Source of the DNA: Vaginisenegalia massiliensis
Lineage (GTDB): Bacteria > Bacillota > Bacilli > Lactobacillales > Aerococcaceae
Direction: 5' to 3'
Assembly (NCBI RefSeq): GCF_900604935.1
Contig: NZ_UWPC01000002.1
Location: 170,947 to 234,946 of the forward strand
DNA length: 64,000 nt
Made by a program: the position numbers and the translations under genes. The notes under the pieces were generated by a model. The model saw only the letters and a program-made list of their open reading frames with translations, did no database searches and was not told where the DNA came from. This document shows positions 37,281 through 47,412 of this stretch, one piece after another (the first letter of the stretch is position 1; each line of letters opens with the position of its first letter).

Positions 37281-38764
37281 AACCAAGACGTGAATTTGAA
37301 GAAGAAAAGAAAAGTCTTAATGAAGAATGTGGTGTCTTTGGGGTCTGGAATCACCCAGAAGCCAATACTGTCACATACTTTGGTCTTCATGCTTTACAAC
37401 ACCGGGGACAAGAAGGTGCCGGTATCACAACGGCTACAGCTACTGAATTTAAAAACTACCGGGGTCATGGCTTATTAAATTCGGTCTTTAAAAACCCTGA
37501 AAACTTAGCTAACTTGACCGGTAATCGGGCTATTGGCCACGTGCGCTATTCAACCAGTGGAGCGACAAATAGTCTGGTAAATGTTCAACCATTTATGTTC
37601 CACTTTTATGACCAAGATATTTCCTTGGCTCATAATGGAAATTTAACGAATGCTAAAACTTTGCGCCGACATCTTGAAAAAGAAGGGGCTGTCTTCCAGT
37701 CCTCTTCAGACTCAGAAGTTTTAGTCCATTTAATTCGTCACTCGAGTGCTTTAGATTTTCATGGCAAATTAGAAGATGCGCTTCGACAATTACGAGGCGG
37801 CTTTAACTATGTGATTTTGACTAATGATGAATTAATTGGGGTAGTAGATCCTAACTCATTCAGACCCTTAGTTTTAGGTCAAATGCGTAGTGGCGCCTAT
37901 GTTATTTCTAGTGAAACCTGTGCTTTACATAGTATTGGGGCAGAATTTGTCCGCAATATTCATGCGGGACATTATGTTTCAATTACCGATGAAGGTTATA
38001 CTTTGCACCAATATTCAGCCAAAACACAAGTAGCTTTAGAATCTATGGAATATATTTATTTTGCCCGTCCTGATTCGGATATTGCAGGCATTAATGTTCA
38101 CTCAGCTCGTAAATCTTTAGGTCGTAAATTAGCTCAAGAGCGACCATGTCCACAAGCGGATATGGTCATCGGAGTGCCTAATTCATCCCTATCTGCAGCT
38201 TCTGGATATGCAGAAGAGTCTGGTTTACCTTATGAAATGGGCTTAGTGAAGAATCAATATGTAGCTCGGACTTTTATTGAACCGACTCAAGAACTTCGCG
38301 AACAAGGGGTTCGCAAGAAGTTATCAGCGGTGGTCGGAGTAGTAAAAGACAAGTCCATTGTCTTAGTTGATGATTCAATCGTTCGCGGAACGACCTCTCG
38401 TCGTTTAATTAAATTATTACGGGAAGCAGGTGCTCGTGAGATTCATTTGCGGATTTCAAGTCCACCGTTACGTTTTCCAAATTTCTATGGAATCGATATG
38501 TCCACCTCTAGTGAATTATTAGCAGCCAATATGACCGTGCCGGAAATGCGCGACTATTTAGGTTGTGACTCACTTGGTTTTATGACAGTTGATGGCTTGG
38601 TTGAGGCGATTGGAACTCAATTTGATGCACCGCATAAGGGCCTTTGCGTGGATGCCTTTACTGGCGATTATCCAGCTCCTTTATGTGATTACCAAGAACG
38701 GTTTGAAGAACAATTAACCGACATTCAACGTCGGGTATTAAGAGGAGAGAATGTTGATGAGTAA
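37262..38764 (+). CDS. purF: Amidophosphoribosyltransferase
   Basis: First committed enzyme of purine synthesis, forming phosphoribosylamine from PRPP and glutamine; the usual target of nucleotide feedback. 500 residues from ATG 37262 (GGAAAGGGGC upstream). As in the Bacillus enzyme, a short propeptide precedes the N-terminal nucleophile in '[11 protein letters not shown]', so processing before the Cys is expected. The PRPP-binding loop is '[17 protein letters not shown]'. Starts inside the end of purL, so translation is coupled. Confidence 0.96.
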   Translation: MPFEQLKPRREFEEEKKSLNEECGVFGVWNHPEANTVTYFGLHALQHRGQEGAGITTATATEFKNYRGHGLLNSVFKNPENLANLTGNRAIGHVRYSTSGATNSLVNVQPFMFHFYDQDISLAHNGNLTNAKTLRRHLEKEGAVFQSSSDSEVLVHLIRHSSALDFHGKLEDALRQLRGGFNYVILTNDELIGVVDPNSFRPLVLGQMRSGAYVISSETCALHSIGAEFVRNIHAGHYVSITDEGYTLHQYSAKTQVALESMEYIYFARPDSDIAGINVHSARKSLGRKLAQERPCPQADMVIGVPNSSLSAASGYAEESGLPYEMGLVKNQYVARTFIEPTQELREQGVRKKLSAVVGVVKDKSIVLVDDSIVRGTTSRRLIKLLREAGAREIHLRISSPPLRFPNFYGIDMSTSSELLAANMTVPEMRDYLGCDSLGFMTVDGLVEAIGTQFDAPHKGLCVDAFTGDYPAPLCDYQERFEEQLTDIQRRVLRGENVDE

Positions 38765-39800
38765 TGCCTATGAAGCATCTGGTGTAAATATCGAACAAGG
38801 CTATGAAGCTGTTGAACGGATGAAAAAACATATTGATCGTACTAAGCGTCAAGAAGTGATGTCGCAAGTAGGTGGCTTTGGTGGTTTATTCTCGTTAGCA
38901 AGTCATTCTTATAAAGAACCTGTTCTTGTATCAGGGACCGACGGAGTGGGGACCAAAATCTTGTTAGCTCAACAAGCGGGAATCTTGAATACGGTTGGGA
39001 TTGACTGTGTGGCTATGTGTGTGAACGATGTCTTAGCTCAAGGAGCCGAACCTTTATTTTTCTTAGATTATTTAGCAGTGGGTCATAATGATCCAAGTCA
39101 AATTGAACAATTAGTGGCTGGTGTGGCTGAAGGATGTGTTCAAGCTGGAGCGGCCCTAATTGGTGGGGAAACGGCGGAAATGCCTGATCTTTATGCTAAA
39201 GATGAGTTTGATTTAGCTGGATTTTGTGTGGGAATTGCTGACAAATCAGCTCTCTTAGATCGACAAGGAGTCAAAGAGGGGGACATCTTAATTGGTCTAC
39301 CTAGTAGTGGTGTTCATTCAAATGGCTTCTCTTTGGTACGTAAAATTTTCTTTAAAGATCATCAATGGTCATTCGATCAATGCTTGAGTGACGGAACTAA
39401 ACTGATTGATGCGTTGTTAACTCCAACAAAAATTTATGTTAAAGATCTCATGCCTCTTGTTAAACAAGGCTTGATTCATGGAATGGCTCATATTACAGGC
39501 GGCGGTTTTTATGAAAATGTTCCTCGTATGTTCAATGAAGACCTCTGTGCTCATGTTCAGGTAACATCATGGGAGAAACCCTTAATTTTCTCGACTATGC
39601 AAGAACTTGGTAACATTCCTGAAGAGGAAATGTATCAAGTCTTTAATATGGGAGTGGGTATGGTGATTGCAGTCGCTCCTGAAAATGTTGATACAGTCTT
39701 AGCTAGCTTGCCTCAAGCCGTTAAATTAGGTCATATGACTCGCAAAACCACTACTGAGCAAGCTAATATCGTTTTGAATTTCACTGAGGTGGAAGCATGA
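38757..39800 (+). CDS. purM: Phosphoribosylformylglycinamidine cyclo-ligase (AIR synthetase)
   Basis: Closes the imidazole ring, making AIR from FGAM. Two in-frame ATGs are possible: 38751, only three bases from AGGAG, and 38757, nine bases away, which I prefer (347 residues). Family motifs: '[13 protein letters not shown]', '[21 protein letters not shown]' (central piece '[13 protein letters not shown]'), '[11 protein letters not shown]' and '[15 protein letters not shown]'. Overlaps the purF stop and the purN start, so it is embedded in a coupled array. Confidence 0.95.
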   Translation: MSNAYEASGVNIEQGYEAVERMKKHIDRTKRQEVMSQVGGFGGLFSLASHSYKEPVLVSGTDGVGTKILLAQQAGILNTVGIDCVAMCVNDVLAQGAEPLFFLDYLAVGHNDPSQIEQLVAGVAEGCVQAGAALIGGETAEMPDLYAKDEFDLAGFCVGIADKSALLDRQGVKEGDILIGLPSSGVHSNGFSLVRKIFFKDHQWSFDQCLSDGTKLIDALLTPTKIYVKDLMPLVKQGLIHGMAHITGGGFYENVPRMFNEDLCAHVQVTSWEKPLIFSTMQELGNIPEEEMYQVFNMGVGMVIAVAPENVDTVLASLPQAVKLGHMTRKTTTEQANIVLNFTEVEA

Positions 39801-40366
39801 GAATCGCACTATTCGCTTCAGGGAATGGGTCGAATGTTCAAGCGATATTAGAAGCTATCTCAGCAGGAGAATTAACGGTTGAAGTGGCAGCCTTTTTCTG
39901 TGATAATCCCAAAGCCTATGTCTTGGAACGTTTAAAGGCTTTCAAAAAGATTCCAACGCTCGTTTTATCACCTAAAATGTGTCCAGATCGTCAAGACTAT
40001 GAAAATAAGATTCTAAATTTCCTAGAACAAGAACAGGTCGAAATGATAGTTTTAGCGGGTTATATGCGTGTCATTGGCCCAACTTTATTGGCAGCTTACC
40101 CGCAAAAAATTATGAATATCCATCCTTCCTTATTGCCCCTTCATCCAGGTCGTCATGGTATTGAAGATGCATTCAAGGCTGGGGACAAGGAAACTGGCAT
40201 AACAATTCATTGGGTTGACGAAGGAATCGATTCCGGACCAATCATTCATCAAGAACGATTCAGTATTGATCCTTCCTGGTCATTAGACCAACTAGAAAGT
40301 CAGATTCATCAACTTGAGCATAGAATATATCCTCAAGTGATTCAAAGGATGAGTCAACAAAGTTAA
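39797..40366 (+). CDS. purN: Phosphoribosylglycinamide formyltransferase
   Basis: Transfers a formyl group from 10-formyl-THF to GAR. 189 residues, normal. N-terminal 'ALFASGNGSNVQAI' binds the phosphate; the catalytic Asn-His-Asp set is in 'IMNIHPSLLPLHPG' and 'HWVDEGIDSGPII'. ATGA overlap with purM. Complete, with no unusual features beyond a slightly variant 'HPGRHG' after the catalytic loop. Confidence 0.95.
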   Translation: MRIALFASGNGSNVQAILEAISAGELTVEVAAFFCDNPKAYVLERLKAFKKIPTLVLSPKMCPDRQDYENKILNFLEQEQVEMIVLAGYMRVIGPTLLAAYPQKIMNIHPSLLPLHPGRHGIEDAFKAGDKETGITIHWVDEGIDSGPIIHQERFSIDPSWSLDQLESQIHQLEHRIYPQVIQRMSQQS

Positions 40367-40398
40367 TTTATTTATGTAATGTGAAAGGTTGTGTTTAA

Positions 40399-41994
40399 GT
40401 GAATTCTCCAAAATATGCCTTAATTAGTGTCTCCGATAAAAGTGGAATTCAAGAGCTAGCCTATGCTTTGATTAAGCAAGGTATTCATTTGATTTCAACA
40501 GGAGGAACCTATCGGGTTTTAGAAGAGGCGGGCTTGCCAGTTCAATCTGTTGATTCAGTCACTGGTTTTCCAGAAATGATGGATGGTCGGGTCAAAACGC
40601 TTCATCCCAAAATTCATGGGGGATTATTGGGTTTGCGCGATAATGCCAACCATATGGCGGCCATGAAAAAGCATGAAATTCAACCGATTGATTATGTCAT
40701 TGTAAACCTATATCCGTTTAAGGAGACCATTCTTAAACCGGAAGCGAGTTTAGCAGATGCCATCGAGAACATTGATATCGGTGGACCGTCAATGCTACGA
40801 TCGGCTGCCAAAAATTATCAGTCGGTGACAGTCGTTACGGATCCTCGTGATTATCCAACTTTAATCGATCAATTAAATCAAAAAGGCAAGACCAGTTTAG
40901 CTTTTCGTCAATATTTAGCTCGAAAAGTCTATCAGCTTACGGCTCAATATGATGCTATGATTAGCCAATATCTATTAGGTCAAGAAGCAACGGCCGAAGA
41001 TTTCACTGCCTATGATTGGTCCCATAAAACTTTAGCCTATTCTGATAGTCAGGCTTTACGGTATGGTGAGAATAGTCATCAACAAGCTACGTTCTATACC
41101 AGTATTTTTGCTCCAGCCTATTCATTAGCTAAAGCGAATCAGTTAAATGGTAAAGAACTTTCCTATAATAATATTAAAGATGCTGATGCGGCGATGAAGA
41201 TTGCTCAAGAATTCTCTGATCCATGTGCGGTGGCAGTAAAACATATGAATCCATGTGGTGTGGCTGTAGGCTCAAATATTGAACAAGCTTTCGACCGTTG
41301 TTTCCAAGCTGATCCCGTGTCGATTTATGGGGGTATAGTTGTAGTCAACCGACCAGTGACACTAGAACTAGCGCAAAAGATGGCTGGGATTTTCTTAGAA
41401 ATTATTATTGCACCAGAGTTTGAAGCGGAGGCATTGACTTTACTACAGAGTAAGAAAAACCTACGCTTATTAACTGTTGACTTTACTTCATCAAATGGCG
41501 AACAGGAAGACTGCGTATCAGTAGCGGGCGGTTTATTAGTCCAAAGTGCCGATGTTTCAAATGAACTAGAGGCGCATCAATTAGACCATGTACCATCATC
41601 GTGGGAAGTAATGACTGAAGCTGTCCCTAGTCAAGCGGAGTTAAGGGCCATGAACTTTGGTATGAAAGTATGTAAATATGTTAAATCCAATGCTATTGTT
41701 ATTTGTAATGAATATATGACTTTAGGTATTGGTGCTGGTCAAATGAACCGCGTAGGTTCAGCTAAAATTGCGATTGATGCGGCATTGGCTAAGGATGAGT
41801 CGTTACGTCAGACCATGGTCATGGCCAGTGATGCCTTCCTTCCAATGGCTGATACAGCAGAACTAGCTCATGAAGCCAAAATTGATGCGATTGCTCAACC
41901 AGGTGGTTCTGTTCGTGATCAAGAGTCGATTGATTTTGCTAATCAACATGGAATGCGAATGATGAAAACGCACATTCGGCACTTCCGTCATTAA
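40399..41994 (+). CDS. purH: Bifunctional AICAR formyltransferase / IMP cyclohydrolase
   Basis: Last two steps to IMP. 531 residues: N-terminal cyclohydrolase domain (to about residue 190: 'ALISVSDKSGIQELA', 'TGFPEMMDGRVKTLHPKIHG') and C-terminal transformylase ('LRYGENSHQQATFY', 'AVKHMNPCGVAVG', 'IGAGQMNRVGSAKIA'). Start is GTG 40399 after GAAAGGTTGTGTTTAA; no ATG is better placed. The 32-base gap after purN is the longest spacing in this part of the operon. Confidence 0.96.
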   Translation: MNSPKYALISVSDKSGIQELAYALIKQGIHLISTGGTYRVLEEAGLPVQSVDSVTGFPEMMDGRVKTLHPKIHGGLLGLRDNANHMAAMKKHEIQPIDYVIVNLYPFKETILKPEASLADAIENIDIGGPSMLRSAAKNYQSVTVVTDPRDYPTLIDQLNQKGKTSLAFRQYLARKVYQLTAQYDAMISQYLLGQEATAEDFTAYDWSHKTLAYSDSQALRYGENSHQQATFYTSIFAPAYSLAKANQLNGKELSYNNIKDADAAMKIAQEFSDPCAVAVKHMNPCGVAVGSNIEQAFDRCFQADPVSIYGGIVVVNRPVTLELAQKMAGIFLEIIIAPEFEAEALTLLQSKKNLRLLTVDFTSSNGEQEDCVSVAGGLLVQSADVSNELEAHQLDHVPSSWEVMTEAVPSQAELRAMNFGMKVCKYVKSNAIVICNEYMTLGIGAGQMNRVGSAKIAIDAALAKDESLRQTMVMASDAFLPMADTAELAHEAKIDAIAQPGGSVRDQESIDFANQHGMRMMKTHIRHFRH

Positions 41995-42010
41995 GAGGAG
42001 TGGACTTACT

Positions 42011-43297
42011 ATGAAAAAAGTAATGGTCATTGGTTCAGGAGGTCGGGAACATGCTCTTGCTTTGGCTTTTGCCAAGAGTGACAGTGTCGACCAAGTCTTT
42101 GTTGTACCCGGTAATCCTGGCATGGAATTAATTAAAGAAGGATATTTTTCTAAAATTAGCTGTCAATCTTTAGACATGCTTGATTTTGCTAGCCTCGTTC
42201 AATTTGCTAAAAGTCAAGACGTAGCCTATACCTTTGTCGGACCAGAAGTTCCTTTAAGTCAAGGTATCGTGGATTATTTTCGTTTTGAAGGTTTAGATAT
42301 CGTGGGTCCTAGACAAAAAGCGGCTCAATTAGAAGGCTCTAAAGCCTTTGCTAAGGGATTAATGGATCGAGCAGGGGTACCAACTGCTCGCTATCAAGCC
42401 TTTCAAGCTCAAGAATATCACCAAGCTTTAGCTTATTTATATGAACAAGATTTACCGATTGTTATTAAACAAGATGGTTTGGCTGCAGGTAAGGGTGTTA
42501 TTATTGCTGAAAGTTTAGAAGTGGCTGAATCTACTTTGCAGTCGATGATGCAAGAAGGCCAGTCATCAGTCGTTATTGAAGAATTCCTGACTGGCGAAGA
42601 GTTTTCTTTCTTTGCATTAGTCAATGAAGAGCAAATCATCCCAGTTGGGGTAGCTCAAGACTTTAAACGAGCTTACGATAATGATCAAGGCTTGAATACC
42701 GGTGGAATGGGGGCTTATTCTCCAGTTTCGTGGGTTGATTCAACCTTGAAAGAACAAGTCATCAATCAAGTGCTTCAACCATTATTAAAACAGATGGTGG
42801 CTGAAGACGTAGCCTATACCGGCGTTTTATATGCAGGTTTGATGCAAACGGCCAAGGGTCCTAAAGTTATTGAATTTAATGCACGTTTTGGTGATCCAGA
42901 GACCCAAATTTTATTACCTTTAATAGATACACCTTTTGACCAATTAATCGAAGCCCACTTGGCAAAAGCGGATCTTGACGTTAAATTATCAACAGATGCT
43001 TGCCTAGGTGTTGTCTTGGCTGCCCAAGGGTATCCAGGTTCTTATGAAAAAGGTATGGCCATCGAATTACCGACTGATTTTCCTCAACATCAAGTGTGTT
43101 TTGCCGGCGTTACTCAAGTCAATGGAAAACTGGTCACTAATGGAGGCCGAATTTTAATGATTACTTCACGTCAAGCTGACTTAGAAGCGTGTCGCCAAGA
43201 AGTATATAGCTTGCTAGAACAAGTCAAGGTAGATAAAAGCTTCTATCGAAAGGATATTGGCCTTAAAGCGGTGCAAAGATTGAAAGGAGACCACTAA
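42011..43297 (+). CDS. purD: Phosphoribosylamine-glycine ligase (GAR synthetase)
   Basis: ATP-grasp ligase that joins phosphoribosylamine and glycine. 428 residues with N-terminal 'VMVIGSGGREHALALAFAKS', ATP-grasp loop 'IKQDGLAAGKGVIIA', 'DNDQGLNTGGMGAYSP' and metal-binding 'IEFNARFGDPETQ'. Start ATG with AAGAGGAGTGGACTTACT upstream. Ends exactly at the base before purE begins. Confidence 0.97.
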   Translation: MKKVMVIGSGGREHALALAFAKSDSVDQVFVVPGNPGMELIKEGYFSKISCQSLDMLDFASLVQFAKSQDVAYTFVGPEVPLSQGIVDYFRFEGLDIVGPRQKAAQLEGSKAFAKGLMDRAGVPTARYQAFQAQEYHQALAYLYEQDLPIVIKQDGLAAGKGVIIAESLEVAESTLQSMMQEGQSSVVIEEFLTGEEFSFFALVNEEQIIPVGVAQDFKRAYDNDQGLNTGGMGAYSPVSWVDSTLKEQVINQVLQPLLKQMVAEDVAYTGVLYAGLMQTAKGPKVIEFNARFGDPETQILLPLIDTPFDQLIEAHLAKADLDVKLSTDACLGVVLAAQGYPGSYEKGMAIELPTDFPQHQVCFAGVTQVNGKLVTNGGRILMITSRQADLEACRQEVYSLLEQVKVDKSFYRKDIGLKAVQRLKGDH

Positions 43298-43792
43298 ATG
43301 ACTCAAGCAAAAGTAGCCGTTGTGATGGGGAGCCAATCGGATTGGCAACAGATGCAAGGGTGTTGTCAGATGCTCGACCAACTTCAAGTGACCTATCAAA
43401 AAGCCGTAGTGTCTGCTCATCGCATGCCCGATGAAATGTTCCATTTTGCTGAATCTGCACGGGATAAAGGCATAGAAGTTATCATTGCTGCTGCTGGTGG
43501 AGCAGCTCACTTACCAGGAATGATTGCGGCTAAAACGACTTTGCCAGTGATTGGTGTTCCTATCAAAAGTTCAACTTTAAATGGGATTGATTCTTTATTA
43601 TCGATTGTCCAAATGCCGGGTGGGGTGCCAGTAGCAACCATGGCTATTGGACCAGCTGGTGCTAAGAATGCAGCTCTGACAGCTGCTCGGATTTTAGCTT
43701 TACATGATTCACAAATTGAGGCTAATCTTGAAGCTTACCGTCAAGAACAAAATCAACTAGCAAAAGAAAGTAGTGATCAACTTGGCATATAA
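43298..43792 (+). CDS. purE: N5-carboxyaminoimidazole ribonucleotide mutase (class I PurE)
   Basis: Moves the carboxyl group of N5-CAIR to give CAIR. 164 residues, class I length. Signature '[12 protein letters not shown]', 'SAHRMPDEM' and '[20 protein letters not shown]'. Begins immediately after the purD stop, with AAAGGAGACCACTAA inside purD. Works with PurK, whose gene overlaps its end by 20 bases. Confidence 0.96.
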   Translation: MTQAKVAVVMGSQSDWQQMQGCCQMLDQLQVTYQKAVVSAHRMPDEMFHFAESARDKGIEVIIAAAGGAAHLPGMIAAKTTLPVIGVPIKSSTLNGIDSLLSIVQMPGGVPVATMAIGPAGAKNAALTAARILALHDSQIEANLEAYRQEQNQLAKESSDQLGI

Positions 43793-44939
43793 ACAATTGT
43801 TACCTGGAGCGAGTATCGGGATCATTGGCGCTGGACAATTAGGTAAAATGTTAGCTCAATCAGCCCAAAAGATGGGTTATCGTGTGGTTACATTTGATCC
43901 TAATCCTCAGGCTTGTGCTTTTTCTGTTTCTCACGACCATGTTTGTGCCAGTTTTGATGATCGCCAAGCTCTTTTAGACTTTGCTGGGCAAGTCGATGTG
44001 GTCACTTATGAATTTGAAAACATTAACGGGCCCTTGTTAGCTGAATTAGCTGATAAAGCCTATCTACCTCAAGGGACTCAGTTGCTTTTAACTGCCCAAC
44101 ATCGTATTAAAGAGAAAGAATGGTTAGCTTCTATTGGAGCACCGGTGGTTGATTTTCGTTTAGTATCTGATTTTACTCAACTGGAAGAGGCCGTAGCTAG
44201 TTTGGGCTTACCAGCTATTTTAAAAACGACCCGCTTAGGTTATGACGGTAAAGGGCAAATGAAGTTACAAAGCCAAACTGATCTACTAGAAAAACGGGCT
44301 GAGCTGGATGAGTTATTGCAAGCCGAATGTATTCTTGAAGCCTTTAGTCCCTTTGATTATGAAGTTTCGGTAATGGTTGCCCGCGACGTGTACGGAAACT
44401 GTGAGTGTTTCCCTGTTTCACAAAACCAACATGAAGCGGGAGTGTTGGCTTGTGGGCTAGCTCCTGCACCGATCGCCGGTGAGATGGCTCAAAAAGCCCA
44501 GGAAGTTGCTAAGATGATTGCTCAGGCAAGTCAATTAATTGGTGTTCTTGGAATCGAGTTCTTTGTTGAAGGCGATCGAATAGTCGTCAACGAACTAGCA
44601 CCAAGACCTCATAATACGGGCCATTACACCATGGAAGCGTGTAATGTATCCCAATACGATCAACATATTTTAGCCATTACTGGACGTCCACTTGTTCCGG
44701 TAAAACTCTTAAGTCCGTCCTTAATGGTGAATATTATGGGGCAACATATGCCACAATTAGCGACGACAATGGATCAATTTCCTCAAGCTGTCTTTCATTT
44801 ATACAATAAAGGACAGGCTAAATTTCAGCGTAAAATGGGTCACTTCACCATTTTGGCTGATCAAGTGGAGAAACTTCAAAATCTCCGTGATGAATCACCA
44901 TTCTTAAAAGATTGGTCACAAAAATACTATTCCAAATAA
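43773..44939 (+). CDS. purK: N5-carboxyaminoimidazole ribonucleotide synthase
   Basis: ATP-grasp enzyme forming N5-CAIR from AIR and bicarbonate. 388 residues. '[19 protein letters not shown]' near the N-terminus, '[16 protein letters not shown]' for nucleotide binding, '[17 protein letters not shown]' late in the domain. The start is uncertain: GTG 43773 lies inside purE with only AGAAAG upstream, and TTG codons at 43782 or 43797 are possible. Last gene of the operon; purB and purA are not in the window. Confidence 0.94.
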   Translation: MINLAYKQLLPGASIGIIGAGQLGKMLAQSAQKMGYRVVTFDPNPQACAFSVSHDHVCASFDDRQALLDFAGQVDVVTYEFENINGPLLAELADKAYLPQGTQLLLTAQHRIKEKEWLASIGAPVVDFRLVSDFTQLEEAVASLGLPAILKTTRLGYDGKGQMKLQSQTDLLEKRAELDELLQAECILEAFSPFDYEVSVMVARDVYGNCECFPVSQNQHEAGVLACGLAPAPIAGEMAQKAQEVAKMIAQASQLIGVLGIEFFVEGDRIVVNELAPRPHNTGHYTMEACNVSQYDQHILAITGRPLVPVKLLSPSLMVNIMGQHMPQLATTMDQFPQAVFHLYNKGQAKFQRKMGHFTILADQVEKLQNLRDESPFLKDWSQKYYSK

Positions 44940-44962
44940 TTAATTCTATAAGAATGAATGAC

Positions 44963-45027
44963 TACTACCGAATCCTATCTCTTTCCTGAAGTTTACTTCA
45001 TAGACTAGGGTATTCGGTAGTTTTTTA
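44963..45027 (+). terminator. Intrinsic terminator of the purine operon
   Basis: ACTACCGAAT ... ATTCGGTAGT with an inner CCTA/TAGG pairing and a GAAGT/ACTTC mini-stem, followed by TTTTTT. Confidence 0.87.
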
Positions 45028-45142
45028 TTTTGGAAAACAAGGGATTGTTCAGGCTAATGGGTCTCTATCAAAGATAATTTGTTAAGTGACCATAAACATG
45101 CTAAAATAAGGCGTATGTATCTTAGCCAATGAGGTGATAGGG

Positions 45143-45505
45143 ATGTCACAAAGTAGAGAAGATTATGTTAAATTTATCTATGAAACCGGTCTAGAAGAGA
45201 CTGTTGCTAATAAAGTGATTGCAAATGGGCTTAAAGTGGCTCCGCCATCAGTGAGTGAGATGCTGTCGAAGCTAGCTCTAGAACAGTTAGTCGAATATAA
45301 ACCTTATCATGGGGCCAAATTAACTGACAAAGGCTTAATAATGGCTAAAGATTTATTGAGACGTCATGAAATTTGGGAATACTTTCTAGAAAAGAAATTG
45401 GGCTATCAAGCTGATCAAGTGCATGAATTAGCTGAAGTCCTCGAACACTCAACGCCGAGCGAATTGGCTGACCGAATTGCCACATATATTGAATATCCTG
45501 GTTAA
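45143..45505 (+). CDS. DtxR/MntR-family metalloregulator, SloR/ScaR-like but lacking the C-terminal domain
   Basis: A 120-residue metal-dependent repressor. GTG 45134 lies in the binding site GAGGTGAT, so ATG 45143 is the start. The N-terminus 'SREDYVKFIYETG' resembles SloR/ScaR ('EDYLKxIYE'), followed by a winged HTH ('GLKVAPPSVSEMLSKLALEQ') and the dimerisation helices with metal ligands 'LLRRHEIWEYF' and 'AEVLEHSTPSELADRI'. It stops at 'YIEYPG', where SloR/ScaR (about 215 residues) go on into a Cys-Pro-His segment and a FeoA-like domain, so the secondary metal site is absent. Likely target: the psaBCA promoter at 57481-57534, which has DtxR-type palindromes (inference). Confidence 0.85.
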   Translation: MSQSREDYVKFIYETGLEETVANKVIANGLKVAPPSVSEMLSKLALEQLVEYKPYHGAKLTDKGLIMAKDLLRRHEIWEYFLEKKLGYQADQVHELAEVLEHSTPSELADRIATYIEYPG

Positions 45506-45523
45506 TAAGAGAGGAGGACCAAC

Positions 45524-45847
45524 ATGTCATTAGCAAAATTTATTCGCATGAACCAATTGTTGGCCTTCTATCAAAGCTTACTGACGGACAAACAGCAGAC
45601 AATTTTGAGTCTTTATTATGAAGAAGATCAATCATTAGCCGAGATTGCTGAACAGTTTAATATAAGCCGACAGGCTGTTCACGATACCATTAAACGAACA
45701 GAGTTGGCATTAGAAGAGTATGAAGCAACTTTAGGTCTTTTAAACAAACAATTGCAAAGGCAAAAACTTTTGGATCAATTAAAACCCTTGTTAAATCATT
45801 CAGAACAAGAAAGCATTTGGCGTAAGCTAAAAGAAATGGACGAATAG
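45524..45847 (+). CDS. ylxM: YlxM family SRP-associated DNA-binding-like protein (UPF0122)
   Basis: A 107-residue HTH protein found next to ffh in most Firmicutes and linked to SRP function. The sigma-70 region 4-like helix-turn-helix is 'SLAEIAEQFNISRQAVHDTI', preceded by 'LTDKQQTILSLYYEED'. The C-terminus is a charged helix. ATG after GAGAGGAGGACCAAC. The gene precedes ffh by 12 bases and is surely co-transcribed. Confidence 0.93.
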   Translation: MSLAKFIRMNQLLAFYQSLLTDKQQTILSLYYEEDQSLAEIAEQFNISRQAVHDTIKRTELALEEYEATLGLLNKQLQRQKLLDQLKPLLNHSEQESIWRKLKEMDE

Positions 45848-45859
45848 GAGAATTAACGC

Positions 45860-47323
45860 ATGGCATTTGAAGGATTATCAGATCGATTACAAGGTGCAAT
45901 TAGCCAAGTCGGGGCTAGTGGTACAATTACAGAAGCCGACTTAAAACAAATGATGCGGGAAATTCGCTTAGCCTTACTCGAAGCCGATGTGAATTTCCAA
46001 GTAGTCAAAACTTTTGTTAAGAAAGTTAATGAACGGGCCTTGGGTTCGGACGTTTTAGCTTCTTTAACGCCAGCCCAACAAGTACTCAAAATAGTCGATG
46101 AAGAATTAACGGCCTTAATGGGTGGTGAACAAGTACCGCTTAATTTTGCGACCAAACCGCCAACCATCATTATGATGGCCGGTTTACAAGGGGCTGGTAA
46201 AACGACCACGGTCGGTAAATTAGCTAAATATATCTATGAAGAACATAAAAAGAAACCATTATTAGTTGCAGGTGACGTGTATCGTCCAGCTGCCATTGAT
46301 CAATTAAATACCATTGGTCAACAACTTGGTTTTGAAGTTTTTAGCCGTGGGACGCAAGCGAATCCAGTCGATATTGCAAAAGAAGCCGTTGATTATGCGC
46401 GTTTACATGGTCATGATTTAGTGATTATTGATACGGCTGGGCGACTTCATGTTGATGAAGTCTTGATGAATGAACTTAAGCAAATCAAGGCAGCTGTTCA
46501 GCCCGATGAAATTCTCTTAACGGTTGATGCAATGACCGGTCAAGATGCGGTCAATGTGGCACAAAGTTTTAATGAAGCTTTGTCCATTACTGGTGTCATT
46601 ATGACCAAATTGGACGGCGATACTCGTGGCGGGGCCGCCCTATCTATTCGTTCTATAACCGATAAGCCAATCAAATTTACTGGTCAAGGTGAAAAATTAG
46701 ATGCCCTAGAGCCATTCTATCCAGATCGAATGTCGTCAAGAATTCTTGGTATGGGCGACATGATGACCTTGATTGAGAAGGCTCAAAAGGATTTTGATGA
46801 AAAGAAAGCCCAAGAAGTCGCAGAAAAAATTAAAGCCAATAACTTTGATTTTAATGATTTCATTGAGCAATTAGATCAAATGAATAAGATGGGATCAATC
46901 AAAGATATCATCAAAATGATTCCAGGTATGAATAAAATCCAAGGAATCGATCAACTAAATGTTGATGAGAAAGATATGCGACGCGTTCGTGCGATCGTTC
47001 AGTCTATGACTCCTTATGAACGGGAGAACCCAGATGTTATTTCGCAAAATCGGCGCAAACGGATTGCAGCTGGTTGTGGGCAAACTCTGGCAGATGTCAA
47101 CCGTATGATTAAACAATTTAATCAATCCCGCGATATGATGAGTCAAGTTTCTAATGGCAAAATGGGCGGTATGAAGAAATTGATGAATCAGATGAACCAG
47201 ATGCAAGGTGGCGGTATGGGAAGCTTTAACGATACGGCTTTTCTAACGCCAGAGCAATTAGCCCAGCGCAATGAAGCTAAGAAATTACAACGAAAATTGA
47301 AGAAAATGAAGAAGAAACGCTAA
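45860..47323 (+). CDS. ffh: Signal recognition particle protein Ffh (SRP54)
   Basis: GTPase subunit of the SRP that binds signal peptides and 4.5S/6S-type RNA. 487 residues: N domain, GTPase G domain with 'GLQGAGKTTTVGKLA', 'AGDVYRPAAIDQL', 'IIDTAGRLHVDE' and 'MTKLDGDTRGGAAL', then the methionine-rich M domain from about residue 300 ('GMGDMMTLIEKAQ', 'MIPGMNKIQ', 'RKRIAAGCGQTLADVNRMI', 'MMSQVSNGKMGGMKK'). Start ATG after ATAGGAGAATTAACGC. Its receptor FtsY is encoded in the same window at 32130. Confidence 0.97.
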   Translation: MAFEGLSDRLQGAISQVGASGTITEADLKQMMREIRLALLEADVNFQVVKTFVKKVNERALGSDVLASLTPAQQVLKIVDEELTALMGGEQVPLNFATKPPTIIMMAGLQGAGKTTTVGKLAKYIYEEHKKKPLLVAGDVYRPAAIDQLNTIGQQLGFEVFSRGTQANPVDIAKEAVDYARLHGHDLVIIDTAGRLHVDEVLMNELKQIKAAVQPDEILLTVDAMTGQDAVNVAQSFNEALSITGVIMTKLDGDTRGGAALSIRSITDKPIKFTGQGEKLDALEPFYPDRMSSRILGMGDMMTLIEKAQKDFDEKKAQEVAEKIKANNFDFNDFIEQLDQMNKMGSIKDIIKMIPGMNKIQGIDQLNVDEKDMRRVRAIVQSMTPYERENPDVISQNRRKRIAAGCGQTLADVNRMIKQFNQSRDMMSQVSNGKMGGMKKLMNQMNQMQGGGMGSFNDTAFLTPEQLAQRNEAKKLQRKLKKMKKKR

Positions 47324-47360
47324 GATAACTTGTTCATTTGTAAAGCATATAAATTGTAAT

Positions 47361-47410
47361 AAAACTCTCTTGTCAGTATACTTTGGGTATATTGAAGAAG
47401 GGAGTTTTTT
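47361..47410 (+). promoter_or_regulatory. Hairpin that both resembles a terminator and covers the next gene's ribosome binding site
   Basis: AAAACTCTCTT pairs with AAGGGAGTTTT (one G-U), with an inner GTATAC/GTATAT-like pairing, and ends in TTTTTT. It could terminate ffh transcription. The right arm contains the GGGAG that serves as binding site for the ATG at 47413, so in any transcript passing through it the site would be paired. Confidence 0.55.
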
Positions 47411-47412
47411 AG

